From: Synechococcus sp. NOUM97013
Lineage (GTDB): Bacteria; Cyanobacteriota; Cyanobacteriia; PCC-6307; Cyanobiaceae
Direction of reading: 5' to 3'
DNA length: 64,000 nucleotides
Assembly: GCF_014279815.1 (NCBI RefSeq)
Contig: NZ_CP047941.1
Span: 1,798,001 to 1,862,000 of the forward strand
Shown here: positions 8,676 to 17,638 of the stretch, one piece after another
Position numbering within the stretch: the stretch's first letter is position 1
How the letters are laid out: each line of letters opens with the position of its first letter
The notes under the pieces: model-generated
What the model saw: the letters and a program-made list of their open reading frames with translations, nothing else
Told to the model about the DNA's origin: nothing
Databases searched by the model: none
Position numbers and translations under genes: made by a program

Positions 8676-9604
8676 CCCTGACGGGTTTCTCGCACCAATG
8701 GCCAGCTCCGCTGCGAACCGGTGACCGGGTAGGGATCGCCGCAGCCAGCTCCTGCCTGCAAGACCACGACACGCTGCAGGAAGGGATTGCCGTTCTCACG
8801 TCTTGGGGGTTGCAGGTCAACCCTCCACCACCTCTAGAACGGCGCTGGGGCTATCTGGCCGGACGCGACGATGAACGCCGAAAGGATCTCCTGCTTCCAT
8901 CGCCAGGGGCACTGCTGGCCTGTGCGCGTGGCGGCTGGGGAGCGGCACGCCTGCTGGAAGCGCCCATTGCTTGGCCGGAAGGCTGGTTGCTGGGGTTTTC
9001 CGACGTCACAGCCCTGCTCTGCAGCCGCTGGGCCCGCGGCCTGGGAGGAGGGATTCATGGACCACTACTCACCACCCTGGCGAGCGAACCGCAGTGGAGC
9101 CAGGAACGACTGAGGCATCTGCTGTTCGGACAACCGGTCGCGCCTCTTCAGGGCACCTGTTGGCGCAGCGGCAAGACCTCAGGCCCCCTGGTCACGATCA
9201 ATCTGACCGTGGCATCGCACTTGCTGGGCACGCCACACCTCCCGGATCTTCGTGGTGCCATTCTCGTGATCGAAGACGTGGGCGAAGCGCCCTACCGAAT
9301 CGATCGGATGCTCACCCACTGGCGACTCGCTGGCGTGTTGCAGCAACTCGCTGGGATCGGTTTCGGTCGCTTCAGCGGCTGTGATGACGCCAGCGAGGAG
9401 ACCTCTGCCAACAAGACCTCCGCCGACACCTTCACGCTGGAACAGGTGCTGCGGGAGCGGACGGCAGATCTGAACTGCCCGGTGATTGCCGATCTGCCGG
9501 TCGGCCACGGAAGCGGTGGCAATGCAGCCCTACCAGTAGGAGTGCAGGCACTGCTGGACGCGGATCAGGGGTCCCTGAGTGTTGTGATGCCGTCTCAACG
9601 CTGA
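8672..9604 (+). CDS. LD-carboxypeptidase (peptidase S66 family)
   Basis: 310 residues from ATG 8672, overlapping the ubiA stop. [13 protein letters not shown] is the S66 N-terminal strand; WGAARLL and [10 protein letters not shown] contain the nucleophile region (family motif GxSDxT), and [16 protein letters not shown] holds the Glu of the catalytic triad; a late HG (VGHGSGG) supplies the His. It trims the terminal D-Ala from tetrapeptides during peptidoglycan recycling. The 3' end overlaps ispD by ten bases. Confidence 0.88.
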   Translation: MTLTGFSHQWPAPLRTGDRVGIAAASSCLQDHDTLQEGIAVLTSWGLQVNPPPPLERRWGYLAGRDDERRKDLLLPSPGALLACARGGWGAARLLEAPIAWPEGWLLGFSDVTALLCSRWARGLGGGIHGPLLTTLASEPQWSQERLRHLLFGQPVAPLQGTCWRSGKTSGPLVTINLTVASHLLGTPHLPDLRGAILVIEDVGEAPYRIDRMLTHWRLAGVLQQLAGIGFGRFSGCDDASEETSANKTSADTFTLEQVLRERTADLNCPVIADLPVGHGSGGNAALPVGVQALLDADQGSLSVVMPSQR

Positions 9605-10266
9605 CCGAGCACGGCCTCCGCCACCGTGAGATCAAATGGCGTGGTGACCTTGATGTTGGCGGGCCCGGCATCGAGAACCCGCACATGCCAGCCCAGCCGC
9701 TCAAACAGGGAAGCGTCGTCAGTCACGCTCCAGCCACGGGCCTTGGCCTCGTCGTGTCCCTGCCGCAGAGACGCCACTGCAAATCCCTGCGGCGTCTGTG
9801 CCGCCCACAGCTCCGCGCGGTCAGGCGTGTCCGCAATCACGCCCTGGGCATCCACCCGTTTGATCGTGTCCGTGACTGGCGTGGCGGCGATCACAGCACC
9901 CCCTTCCTGCACAGCCCGAGCGCAGCGGTTCAACAGCGCGGACTCAACCAGACAGCGGGCTCCGTCATGAATGAGCACGTGCTCAGCATCGCCGGGAAGA
10001 GCCGCCAGACCGCGTTCAACCGATTCCTGGCGCGTTGCTCCCCCTTGAATCCAAACCACCGGCTTCGGCGCTTCCTGCAGCAACGGTGCGATGGCGGCCT
10101 GATCCAGCGGCTGACCGATCACGCCGATCCAGCGGATGTCGGATGCCGCAAAGGCGGCGTCCAAAGTCCAGGCCAGCACCGGCCTGCCCAGCAGGGGCAG
10201 CAGGAGCTTGTTGCAATCCGCTCCCATGCGGCGGCCGCTGCCGGCGGCAGCGATCAACAGATGCAC
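9595..10266 (-). CDS. ispD: 2-C-methyl-D-erythritol 4-phosphate cytidylyltransferase
   Basis: 223 residues from GTG 10266, preceded by CAGGAG at a six-base spacing; this start gives [16 protein letters not shown], the IspD nucleotide-binding N-terminus, although the frame stays open much further upstream. [10 protein letters not shown] and TPVTDTIK are further family marks. It makes CDP-ME in the non-mevalonate isoprenoid pathway, which feeds the prenyl chains used by the nearby UbiA enzyme. Convergent with the LD-carboxypeptidase gene. Confidence 0.93.
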   Translation of the reverse strand: MHLLIAAAGSGRRMGADCNKLLLPLLGRPVLAWTLDAAFAASDIRWIGVIGQPLDQAAIAPLLQEAPKPVVWIQGGATRQESVERGLAALPGDAEHVLIHDGARCLVESALLNRCARAVQEGGAVIAATPVTDTIKRVDAQGVIADTPDRAELWAAQTPQGFAVASLRQGHDEAKARGWSVTDDASLFERLGWHVRVLDAGPANIKVTTPFDLTVAEAVLGQR

Positions 10267-10338
10267 AAGCGACTCCTGCTCCCGGCAGGCTGAAACGGCC
10301 TCCATACAATCAGCTCGCACCACCTGTGCTGCCGCTTC

Positions 10339-11169
10339 ATGCGCGTTCTCGCTCTCAGTCCCGGAAGCCTTCAGGAGCAGCTTGAGCGCCTTCCGGCCCT
10401 GGCTGCCACCGCTGAACAGCTGCAGGCCAGTCTCCAAGTGGCCTGCGATCCATCCCATCTGGGGCTGTGGAAACTTCTCCCCGCAGTGGAGAAGGTGATT
10501 CCCTTTCCCTTCAACGCAGCACCCAACCTGGCGGATTGGGCCAACCTGCTCGGCCTCGTGCGCGAACCCGACTTTCAGGCCTGCCTGAATTTCGCCACCG
10601 GTCGACAAGTGAATCTGATGCTGTCGATGAGCCATATCCCCACGCGAATCGCCACTGAGGGGTTCTCCAGCACAACGCAGGCGAAGATCAATGCCGGCTG
10701 GCTGCCCCAGGAGCTGCAAGCGTTTCTGACGCCGATCGGGGTCAAGCTTCAAGCGGATGACTTCCGTTTGAGCCTGAGTGCGAAGGCCATGGACACGGCC
10801 CGCCAGCGTCAACCATCCGGCGATGGGCCCCTCCTGCTGCTGGCCCCCAGCGCCATCACTGGAGACTGGCCCCAGGAGCGCTGGACCGCTCTTCCCGACA
10901 GCATCCGCAGCAAGTTGCCTCAGCTGCGCAGTCAGCTATTGGCACCTGAAATGTCTGTGTCAGACAAAGCAGCGGCTGTGGCCTGCGCGGATGTGGTGCT
11001 GAGCAGTTGCCCAATCACACAGCTCCTGGCAACTTATTGCGGTCTGCCATTGGTGGCGCTTGGGGCCAGAGCAGATCAGCTCCCGCAGCGTGAGGTGATC
11101 CGGCGACTGGAAAGCCCCGATCTCTCCTCCCTTTCCGATGCGGATGTGATGCAGGCCCTGGGCTTCTGA
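10339..11169 (+). CDS. Glycosyltransferase family 9-like (heptosyltransferase-like) protein
   Basis: 276 residues. The start [21 protein letters not shown] resembles the GT9 opening, where a beta strand and a Gly-Ser turn precede a helix, and the C-terminal half has [20 protein letters not shown] and [26 protein letters not shown], like the GT9 sugar-nucleotide region. A classic GPS/T..H pattern is incomplete, so donor and acceptor cannot be assigned. It overlaps the next gene by one base (TGATG). Confidence 0.6.
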   Translation: MRVLALSPGSLQEQLERLPALAATAEQLQASLQVACDPSHLGLWKLLPAVEKVIPFPFNAAPNLADWANLLGLVREPDFQACLNFATGRQVNLMLSMSHIPTRIATEGFSSTTQAKINAGWLPQELQAFLTPIGVKLQADDFRLSLSAKAMDTARQRQPSGDGPLLLLAPSAITGDWPQERWTALPDSIRSKLPQLRSQLLAPEMSVSDKAAAVACADVVLSSCPITQLLATYCGLPLVALGARADQLPQREVIRRLESPDLSSLSDADVMQALGF

Positions 11170-12269
11170 TGCGGAGCCGCAGGCGACCTGGAGCGTCCGC
11201 GAGGCACCGCATCAGGCTCCGCCATCTGACCTTGATCGCCAAACCGTGGTTACTGCCGGTGATGGCGCTCACGGTCCTGGTGCTGGGAGGCGCTTTGGGC
11301 TATCGCATCACCGAGGGATGGGACTGGGGTGATTGTCTGTGGATGGTGCTGATCACCATCAGCACCATCGGCTACGGAGAAGTCGAACCCCTCTCGCAAG
11401 CCGGCCGCTTGGTCACCGTCCTGATCATTGCTGGCGGTCTGCTGGTGGTGCAGCTCTCGATCCAGCGCGTGCTGGGACTGTCAGAATCGGGCTACTTCCG
11501 ACAGGTGCGGGAGCTGAGGTTTCGCCGGATGCTTCGGCGCATGCACAACCATGTGATTCTTTGCGGTTACGGCAGAATTGGCCGTGAGATCGGCGAGCAA
11601 CTGCGTCGTGACCAGGTGCCGGTGCTCGTGGTGGAACTGGACCCTGCCCGCAAAGCCGCTGCAGAGCAATGCGGCTTGAAGGTGCTTCAGGCTGACGCCA
11701 CCCTGGATGAAACGCTGCTGGAAGCTGGCCTTCACCGCTGCCGCAGCCTGGTGGCTGCTCTCCCCAGCAACGCCGCCAATCTCTATGTGATTCTCAGTGC
11801 CCGCGGGCTCGAGAAAACCTGCCGACTAATTGCCCGCGCTGACAGCGAAGAAGCCGCAGCCAAGCTGGAACTGGCTGGAGCCAGTGTGGTGGTGAGTCCT
11901 TATGTGGCTGGTGGACGAATGATGGCGGCCACGGCCCTGCGCCCCCTGGCGGTCGATTTTGTTGATCTGCTGGCGGGGTCCGATTGTGAAATTGAAGAAT
12001 TCCGCCTCAGCAAGGACCCCCTTGTGATGAGTCACCTCGCCGGTCGCAGCCTCGCGGATCTCGACCTAGCACGACGCACTGGTGCCATGGTTCTGGCCAT
12101 CCGAGAGAACACCACCCTGACGGCCAATCCCAGTGGCGCCATGACCCTGGCGCCTGGCCAGATGCTGGTGGTGATGGGCAGTCAGCAGCAGCTGCAGGAT
12201 CTGCGGCGCATCCTGGGGGATGGCGTCGATGCCGTGGAAACCATGAGCGGCATCAGCACATCGAATTAA
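11169..12269 (+). CDS. Kch-type potassium channel with RCK/TrkA-N domain
   Basis: 366 residues. Two membrane helices (about 27-47 and 80-102) flank the pore loop with selectivity filter TIGYGE (66-71). A Rossmann RCK domain follows, starting NHVILCGYGRIGREIG, with the acidic end VVELDPA, and a TrkA-C-like domain after residue 270. This is the MthK/Kch architecture: a K+ channel gated by a cytoplasmic ligand-binding ring. It probably takes part in ionic homeostasis. Confidence 0.9.
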   Translation: MRSRRRPGASARHRIRLRHLTLIAKPWLLPVMALTVLVLGGALGYRITEGWDWGDCLWMVLITISTIGYGEVEPLSQAGRLVTVLIIAGGLLVVQLSIQRVLGLSESGYFRQVRELRFRRMLRRMHNHVILCGYGRIGREIGEQLRRDQVPVLVVELDPARKAAAEQCGLKVLQADATLDETLLEAGLHRCRSLVAALPSNAANLYVILSARGLEKTCRLIARADSEEAAAKLELAGASVVVSPYVAGGRMMAATALRPLAVDFVDLLAGSDCEIEEFRLSKDPLVMSHLAGRSLADLDLARRTGAMVLAIRENTTLTANPSGAMTLAPGQMLVVMGSQQQLQDLRRILGDGVDAVETMSGISTSN

Positions 12270-12316
12270 GAGGTCCATTCACCGGTGCTTACGATCATTC
12301 GAGCGCAGGTCCATAG

Positions 12317-13069
12317 ATGAGCACCACTCGCACCCTCGAAGGTCAGATCGCTCTGGTCACCGGAGCCAGCCGGGGCATCGGCAGGGCCGTTGCCCTGGCC
12401 TTGGCCGAAGCCGGCGCCGAGGTGGTGGTGAACTACGCCAGTTCCCCGGATGCGGCGGAAGCCGTGGTGCAAACCATCGAGGCCTCCGGGGGGAAGGCCT
12501 ATGCCCTCCAGGCGAATGTGGCTGATGAGTCGGCCGTCGATGGTCTGATCAAGGCCGTGCTGGAGCGCAGTGGCCGCATCGACGTGCTGGTGAACAACGC
12601 CGGCATCACGCGCGACGGCCTGTTGATGCGCATGAAAACCGATGACTGGCAGTCCGTCATCAACCTCAACCTGAGCGGTGTCTTCCTCTGCACGCGCGCA
12701 GTGACTCGCCCAATGCTCAAGCAGAAACGCGGAAGGATCATCAATATCACCTCCGTGGTGGGTCTGATGGGCAATGCGGGACAGGCGAATTACGCCGCCG
12801 CCAAGGCGGGGGTCGTGGGCTTCACCCGCAGTGCCGCCAAGGAAATGGCCAGCCGGGGGATCACTGTGAATGCCGTGGCACCTGGCTTCATCGCCACGGA
12901 CATGACCAAGGATCTGAACGCCGAAGGCATCCTCTCGGCCATTCCGCTCGGAAGCTTTGGCACACCGGAACAGGTGGCGGGCACTGTCCGCTTTCTCGCC
13001 GCTGACCCAGCTGCGGCCTACATCACTGGTCAGGTGATTCAGGTGGATGGCGGCATGGTGATGGGCTGA
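12317..13069 (+). CDS. fabG: 3-oxoacyl-[acyl-carrier-protein] reductase
   Basis: 250 residues. TGASRGIG (15-22) is the NADPH-binding turn, [14 protein letters not shown] the structural motif, and NYAAAKAG carries the catalytic Tyr and Lys. The C-terminus [14 protein letters not shown] is typical of FabG. It reduces beta-ketoacyl-ACP in type II fatty acid synthesis. A single gene here, with no other fab genes adjacent. Confidence 0.95.
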   Translation: MSTTRTLEGQIALVTGASRGIGRAVALALAEAGAEVVVNYASSPDAAEAVVQTIEASGGKAYALQANVADESAVDGLIKAVLERSGRIDVLVNNAGITRDGLLMRMKTDDWQSVINLNLSGVFLCTRAVTRPMLKQKRGRIINITSVVGLMGNAGQANYAAAKAGVVGFTRSAAKEMASRGITVNAVAPGFIATDMTKDLNAEGILSAIPLGSFGTPEQVAGTVRFLAADPAAAYITGQVIQVDGGMVMG

Positions 13070-13084
13070 CCCTGGGGCGGATGA

Positions 13085-13261
13085 TCAGCGATCGAGGGGC
13101 TGCCCCAGCTCATCGCGCAGCCTGCGGATCCTCTGCAACAGGCGGAAACGCCGGCTGCGCTCCGTCGCTGTCAGAAAGATTCTCAACGGCACATAGACGA
13201 GAGCCATCGATCCGGCCAGAGCGGCCATCAGACCGAAAAACAGCACCCCTGAATCAGCCAT
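13085..13261 (-). CDS. Small single-helix membrane protein
   Basis: 58 residues from ATG 13261. A hydrophobic N-terminal helix (GVLFFGLMAALAGSMALVYV) is followed by a strongly basic tail (ATERSRRFRLLQRIRRLR). The arrangement suggests a small inner-membrane protein with a cytoplasmic positive tail. No family recognised. Convergent with fabG and divergent from groEL. Confidence 0.6.
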   Translation of the reverse strand: MADSGVLFFGLMAALAGSMALVYVPLRIFLTATERSRRFRLLQRIRRLRDELGQPLDR

Positions 13262-13390
13262 TGATCAACGCTAACGAGCTGGATTCAATCCGTCCGAGAG
13301 AAGGGGTGGTTGATTCGGCTTTCCCCACTTCCAACACCGAGTCATGTGACCTGTCGCTATGGGAAATTAGCGATCGGGTAAGTGTCGTTT

Positions 13391-15061
13391 ATGGCCAAAC
13401 TTCTCAGTTTTTCAGATCAATCCCGCGCGTCGCTTGAGCGTGGAATGAATGCCCTCGCCGATGCCGTGCGCGTCACCATCGGTCCCCGCGGTCGCAACGT
13501 GGTGCTTGAGAAGTCATTCGGAGCGCCCGACATCATCAATGACGGCGACACGATCGCCAAGGAAATCGAACTGGAAGACCCCTTCGAAAACATCGGGGCC
13601 AAGCTGATCCAGCAGGTGGCGTCCAAGACCAAGGACAAGGCCGGCGACGGAACCACCACGGCAACCGTGCTCGCTCAGGCCATGGTTGAAGAGGGCCTGC
13701 GCAACACTGCGGCAGGTGCCAGCCCGATCGAACTGCGTCGCGGCATGGAAGCGGCCGTTGCCCACGTGGTGGCAGGTCTTGCGGAACGCAGTCAGGCTGT
13801 GAGCGGCGATGCCATCCGTCAGGTGGCCACGGTCAGTGCCGGTGGTGATGAAGAGGTCGGCCGGATGGTGGCCGAGGCCATGGACCGGGTGAGCGTGGAC
13901 GGTGTGATCACCGTGGAGGAATCCAAATCCCTCGCCACCGAGCTTGAAGTGACTGAAGGCATGGCCTTCGACCGCGGCTACAGCTCTCCCTATTTCGTCA
14001 CCGATGGTGACCGTCAGCTGTGCGAATTCGACAACGCACTGCTGCTGCTGACCGATCGCAAGGTGAGCTCGGTCGCCGATCTGGTGCCGGTGCTCGAAAC
14101 CGTTCAGCAGTCCGGATCCCCCCTGGTGATCCTGGCCGAGGAAGTGGACGGCGAAGCTCTCGCCACGCTGGTGGTCAACAAGAACCGCGGCGTGCTGCAG
14201 GTGGCCGCTGTGCGTGCGCCGTCGTTCGGCGAACGACGTAAGGCAGCATTGGCCGACATCGCCATTCTGACCGGTGGCACCGTGATCAGCGAAGACCGGG
14301 CGATGAGCCTCGACAAGGTCACACTCGACGATCTTGGACGCGCCCGCCGAATCACCATCAGCAAGGAGAGCACCACGATCGTGGCCGGCGAAGACAGCCA
14401 GGCTGCCGTGGCTGACCGGGTGGCCTCCATTCGTCGCGAACTGGAGAACACCGAATCGGAATACGACCGCGAGAAACTCACCGAACGCATCGCCAAACTG
14501 GCCGGCGGCGTGGCTGTGATCAAAGTGGGCGCGCCCACGGAAACGGAGCTGAAGAACCGCAAACTGCGCATCGAAGACGCGCTCAACGCCACGCGCGCCG
14601 CTGTGGAGGAGGGAATCGTTGCGGGTGGTGGCTCCACCCTGCTGCAGCTCGCCGGATCCCTTGATGCCGTGGCCTCGAAACTCGAGGGTGATCAACGCAC
14701 CGGCGTGGAAATCGTGAAGCGTGCCCTTAGCGCACCGCTCAAGCAGATCGCCATCAATGCCGGCGCCAACGGTGATGTGGTGGTCGAACAGGTGCAGCGC
14801 ACCGGCCAGGGCTTCAATGCCCTCACCGGCACCTACGAGGACCTGCTTCAGGCCGGCATCCTTGATGCCGCCAAGGTGGTCCGACTGGGCCTTCAGGATG
14901 CGGTGTCGATCGCCTCGCTGCTGATCACCACGGAGGTGGTGGTGGCCGACAAGCCCGAACCCGCAGCGGCAGCGGCACCCGGCGGCGACCCCATGGGCGG
15001 CATGGGTGGCATGGGAGGCATGGGAGGCATGGGAGGCATGGGCATGCCCGGCATGATGTGA
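13391..15061 (+). CDS. groL2: Chaperonin GroEL, second copy without groES
   Basis: 556 residues from ATG 13391 ([12 protein letters not shown]). The ATP-site motif [12 protein letters not shown] is present near residue 84, and the C-terminus is a run of GGM repeats as in other GroEL proteins. No groES lies upstream, and the sequence is diverged at the N-terminus, so this is the stand-alone cyanobacterial GroEL2 type rather than the groESL operon copy. I see no CIRCE inverted repeat (TTAGCACTC-N9-GAGTGCTAA) in the 130 bases upstream, so HrcA control is not supported. A long hairpin follows the stop codon. Confidence 0.95.
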   Translation: MAKLLSFSDQSRASLERGMNALADAVRVTIGPRGRNVVLEKSFGAPDIINDGDTIAKEIELEDPFENIGAKLIQQVASKTKDKAGDGTTTATVLAQAMVEEGLRNTAAGASPIELRRGMEAAVAHVVAGLAERSQAVSGDAIRQVATVSAGGDEEVGRMVAEAMDRVSVDGVITVEESKSLATELEVTEGMAFDRGYSSPYFVTDGDRQLCEFDNALLLLTDRKVSSVADLVPVLETVQQSGSPLVILAEEVDGEALATLVVNKNRGVLQVAAVRAPSFGERRKAALADIAILTGGTVISEDRAMSLDKVTLDDLGRARRITISKESTTIVAGEDSQAAVADRVASIRRELENTESEYDREKLTERIAKLAGGVAVIKVGAPTETELKNRKLRIEDALNATRAAVEEGIVAGGGSTLLQLAGSLDAVASKLEGDQRTGVEIVKRALSAPLKQIAINAGANGDVVVEQVQRTGQGFNALTGTYEDLLQAGILDAAKVVRLGLQDAVSIASLLITTEVVVADKPEPAAAAAPGGDPMGGMGGMGGMGGMGGMGMPGMM

Positions 15062-15070
15062 TTCAACGAA

Positions 15071-15109
15071 GCGCGCCTGATGGGATCAAAGCGATCCCAC
15101 CAGGCGCGC
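15071..15109. terminator. Long hairpin between convergent groEL and small gene
   Basis: A 17-base arm starting GCGCGCCTGATGGGATC (15071-15087), a five-base loop, and its near-perfect complement (15093-15109) with one mismatch. It starts nine bases after the groEL stop and overlaps the last codons and stop codon of the leftward gene. No long T-run is present on either strand, so it may act as a bidirectional terminator or mRNA 3'-end stabiliser. Confidence 0.65.
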
Positions 15110-15268
15110 ATGAATCCGACATACCGTCAGAGCTTCCCGCGGGGGTTTTCGGCAGAGATGCCCGAGCTCCCGATTCAGAGCTTGCAGTTCGCTCATTGGA
15201 AGACCCGCCAGAGGCAGAGCGAAAACCAGTCCACCGACCATCGCAGGGACCGACATCAGGCGAAGCAT
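15086..15268 (-). CDS. Small secreted or membrane hypothetical protein
   Basis: 60 residues from ATG 15268. The start MLRLMSVPAMVGGLVFALPLAGLP looks like a signal peptide or single anchor. The remainder, SELQALNRELGHLCRKPPREALTVCRIHARL, has two cysteines 14 apart that could form a disulfide. No family recognised. The stop lies within the hairpin shared with groEL. It is 19 bases from the nanE stop and on the same strand, so it may be the last gene of that unit. Confidence 0.5.
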   Translation of the reverse strand: MLRLMSVPAMVGGLVFALPLAGLPMSELQALNRELGHLCRKPPREALTVCRIHARLVGSL

Positions 15269-15287
15269 GGCTTGAGTCTCGCGGGAC

Positions 15288-16004
15288 TCAGCCAGTCTGC
15301 ATGTCCAACTGCCGTCTGTAAGCAGCAACCTGAAGATCCACTCCAGTGATTGCCGTTCCCACCACCACGGCATCAGCGCCGCGCTGAATGGCCTCAGCGG
15401 CTGAAGACGCCGATGCAATGCCGCCTTCACAGATCAGTGCGGTGGCTGTAGGCAACTGCTCGCGCAGGGGCTGAATCAGATCCCAGGCCGGCGGAGACGA
15501 GGCTGCCGTCGCTTCGGTGTAACCGAACAGAGTGGTACCAACCCAGTCACAACCCAGCGCAGCCGCGCGCAGCCCATTGGCCAGCGTGTCGACATCAGCC
15601 ATCAAGGGAGCGCCGAGCTCAGTTCGTGCACGACTGACCAAATTTTCCAAGCGTTCATCATCAGGGCGAACGCGATCGGTGGCATCCAAGGCCACCACAT
15701 CAGCACCGGCTGCCCAGACCGCTTTGATCTCATGCCAGCGCGGGGTGATGTAAACGGAGCTTCCGGCCCAGGTGCGCTTCCACAGCCCGATGATCAGCGC
15801 ATCTGGACAGCGTTCCCGAACGGCACCGATGTGTTCCGGACTCTCCAGACGGACACCGAGAGCCCCATTGCGCAGGCTGGCTTCCGCCATCGCAGCGATC
15901 ACATCCGGATGACGCATCGGCGATCCTTCGGGAGCCTGCACCGACACGATCAAGCCATTCTTGAGCTGGGCACGATCAAAAGGAGTCCTGAGGAGACCAG
16001 TCAT
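15288..16004 (-). CDS. nanE: Putative N-acetylmannosamine-6-phosphate 2-epimerase
   Basis: 238 residues with the NanE TIM-barrel pattern: LIVSVQAPEGSPMRHPDVIAA at the start, GLWKRTW and YITPRW, then DVVALDATDR, MADVDT, VGTTLFGYT and CEGGIAS with a final VVVGTAIT phosphate-binding strand. NanE converts ManNAc-6-P to GlcNAc-6-P, normally in sialic acid breakdown. No other sialic acid genes are nearby, so here it may serve amino-sugar recycling. It lies seven bases after the repeat-bearing acidic protein gene. Confidence 0.88.
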   Translation of the reverse strand: MTGLLRTPFDRAQLKNGLIVSVQAPEGSPMRHPDVIAAMAEASLRNGALGVRLESPEHIGAVRERCPDALIIGLWKRTWAGSSVYITPRWHEIKAVWAAGADVVALDATDRVRPDDERLENLVSRARTELGAPLMADVDTLANGLRAAALGCDWVGTTLFGYTEATAASSPPAWDLIQPLREQLPTATALICEGGIASASSAAEAIQRGADAVVVGTAITGVDLQVAAYRRQLDMQTG

Positions 16005-16010
16005 GGTGAC

Positions 16011-16739
16011 TCAGGACGCCTTAGGCAGATCATCCGCGTCAACAGGAGCCAACCAGCGGCGAACACGACGGGGACCTGAAGCGGGAACCGGCCTGGGGGA
16101 TGGTGCCGCAGAAGGAACGAAAGAATGGGCGGGTGGAACCGAGCTGGTGCTGTCGTCGCGATCAACGACCCGACCCACATCATCCAGGCAATCTTTCAAC
16201 AGCGCAGTGAAACGACTGAAGCGTGAGTCTCCAGCAATGGGTGGCTCTTGATCAGCATGGAACGCTGGCTGTGAGCCTGGAACCGGCTCCAGCGCTGACC
16301 AAGATTCGGCACTCGAGTCAACCAGCTGCTCTTCTGCCGAACGATCAAGCTGCTGATCAGCCTTGGTGGAATCCGCGGTGACAGCAGCTGTCTGCTCGGC
16401 TGGCTCGAGCGTGGCTGTTTCGCTGACGGCTGTTTCGCTAACGGCCGTTTCAGAGATGGCTGTTTCAGAAATGGCTTCCTCAACACCAGCCATCACCTCA
16501 GTGGGCCTCTCATCCAGCACGGCGGCGGGCACGGCCGCGGGCTCGGTGTGCTGATCAGCAGCAGCATCGATGCGTTCGACCTGGGTTCTCTGCGGAAGAG
16601 AATCCACCCCAAAACGATGCACCCACTGCAGCTCGAGACGCGCCAGACGCTGTGAATCGCCGTCCCGTTGTGCCTGATCGAGCTGACGCTGCAGGTCGAT
16701 CCGGCGGGGATCCTGATGCTGGTACGGGGACTGAGTCAC
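16011..16739 (-). CDS. Acidic repeat-containing hypothetical protein
   Basis: 242 residues with low-complexity composition. The N-terminus (about 10-50) is a polar helix-rich segment (RIDLQRQLDQAQRDGDSQRL). The middle carries four tandem A-I/V-S-E-T units followed by Glu/Ala-rich sequence. The C-terminus is Pro/Ser-rich then basic (GPRRVRRWLAP). No membrane segment or known domain is visible, and the function is unknown. It is packed between nanE and the ABC permease gene on the same strand with gaps of only 4-7 bases. Confidence 0.65.
   Translation of the reverse strand: MTQSPYQHQDPRRIDLQRQLDQAQRDGDSQRLARLELQWVHRFGVDSLPQRTQVERIDAAADQHTEPAAVPAAVLDERPTEVMAGVEEAISETAISETAVSETAVSETATLEPAEQTAAVTADSTKADQQLDRSAEEQLVDSSAESWSALEPVPGSQPAFHADQEPPIAGDSRFSRFTALLKDCLDDVGRVVDRDDSTSSVPPAHSFVPSAAPSPRPVPASGPRRVRRWLAPVDADDLPKAS
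16413..16472. repeat. Four 15-bp tandem repeats inside the acidic protein gene
   Basis: Units beginning GGCTGTTTCGCTGAC recur in frame at 16413, 16428, 16443 and 16458 with a few substitutions and a decayed fifth unit. They encode A-I/V-S-E-T five-residue repeats on the minus strand. Length is a multiple of three, so copy-number change would not shift the frame. Confidence 0.8.
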
Positions 16740-16743
16740 GGGA

Positions 16744-17601
16744 TCAGGCGAGTTTGCGATTGAGCAGAGGGCGAATCAGCAGGAACAACGCAGCTGTCAA
16801 CAGCGTCAGGACCAGCAGACAGGTGGTTCCGGTGACGGGACCGTAAGGGGCTTCCAAAAGAACCGACGACAGATCCAATGGACCTGCATAGGCGGCACGG
16901 ATGGGTTCAATTGCGAAGGTAAGGGGATTCAGCGCTGCAAGCCAGCCCAGCCAAGCGGGCATGAAGCTGAGCGGTGCCAGGGCAGTGCTGGCAAACAGCA
17001 GCGGCAGATTGGCAACGAAGATCACCGCAAGCAATTCAATGTGGCCCGGCAAGGCAAACGCCAGCCCAAGGCTCAGTGCCGTCACGGCAAACACCAGCAA
17101 CAGCAAGGTCACGACCACCAGCAGCAAACCTGCGGCGCCAGGCCAGCCGTAACCAAGCAGCGCGGCCATGAGCATGATCGCCAGACTCTGAACCAGGCTG
17201 AGAGTGGTGATGAAAATGACCGATGCCAGAACAATCGAGCTTCGACTGCGCAGGGGCGCCACCAGCAGTCGATTCAGGAAGCCAAACTCCCGATCAAACA
17301 TCACAGGCAGCCCGGCATTAAGCGCACCACTGAAGGCCGTGAACACGATCACGCCGGCCCCGAGGAAGCGTCCATAGCTCATGCCGCCGGGGAGCAATCC
17401 CTCTGGCGCACGGCTAAACAGAGCGCCAAATAGCACCAACCAAATCAAGGGTTGCAGCACCCCTGCCACCAGCGTTGACGGTCGTCGCTGCAACTGAAGA
17501 AACAACCGACGCGTCAGTGCCGAGGTCTCTTGCACCAACTCGGACAAGGCTGAGCGGTCGACGGGTTGGGCGGAAGAAGCACCGATGACAGGACTGGTCA
17601 T
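16744..17601 (-). CDS. ABC-2 type transporter permease
   Basis: 285 residues from ATG 17601. About six hydrophobic segments are seen, with an N-terminal cytoplasmic stretch ending RRLFLQLQRRPSTLVAGVLQPLIWLVLFG, typical of DrrB-like ABC-2 permeases, and FDREFGFLNRLLVAPLRSR, the conserved coupling region. It pairs with the ATPase gene 37 bases upstream. The substrate is unknown; its position next to ctaA-ctaB suggests a link to haem or oxidase maturation, but this is only contextual. Confidence 0.88.
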   Translation of the reverse strand: MTSPVIGASSAQPVDRSALSELVQETSALTRRLFLQLQRRPSTLVAGVLQPLIWLVLFGALFSRAPEGLLPGGMSYGRFLGAGVIVFTAFSGALNAGLPVMFDREFGFLNRLLVAPLRSRSSIVLASVIFITTLSLVQSLAIMLMAALLGYGWPGAAGLLLVVVTLLLLVFAVTALSLGLAFALPGHIELLAVIFVANLPLLFASTALAPLSFMPAWLGWLAALNPLTFAIEPIRAAYAGPLDLSSVLLEAPYGPVTGTTCLLVLTLLTAALFLLIRPLLNRKLA

Positions 17602-17638
17602 GAAAGAGACAGAGACGGGAACGACAGAGGGGAGTGCT

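Noticed and set aside
13262-13390. CIRCE element or groES upstream of groEL
   Set aside because: I searched by eye for TTAGCACTC...GAGTGCTAA and for a groES-like frame and found neither.
13514-14695. Long minus-strand frame of 393 codons inside groEL
   Set aside because: Mirror frame of a highly biased conserved gene; its composition (His/Gly/Asp rich) reflects the complement of groEL codons.
15000-15050. 9-bp GGCATGGGA repeats at the end of groEL
   Set aside because: They encode the usual GGM tail of GroEL proteins, so not a novel repeat.
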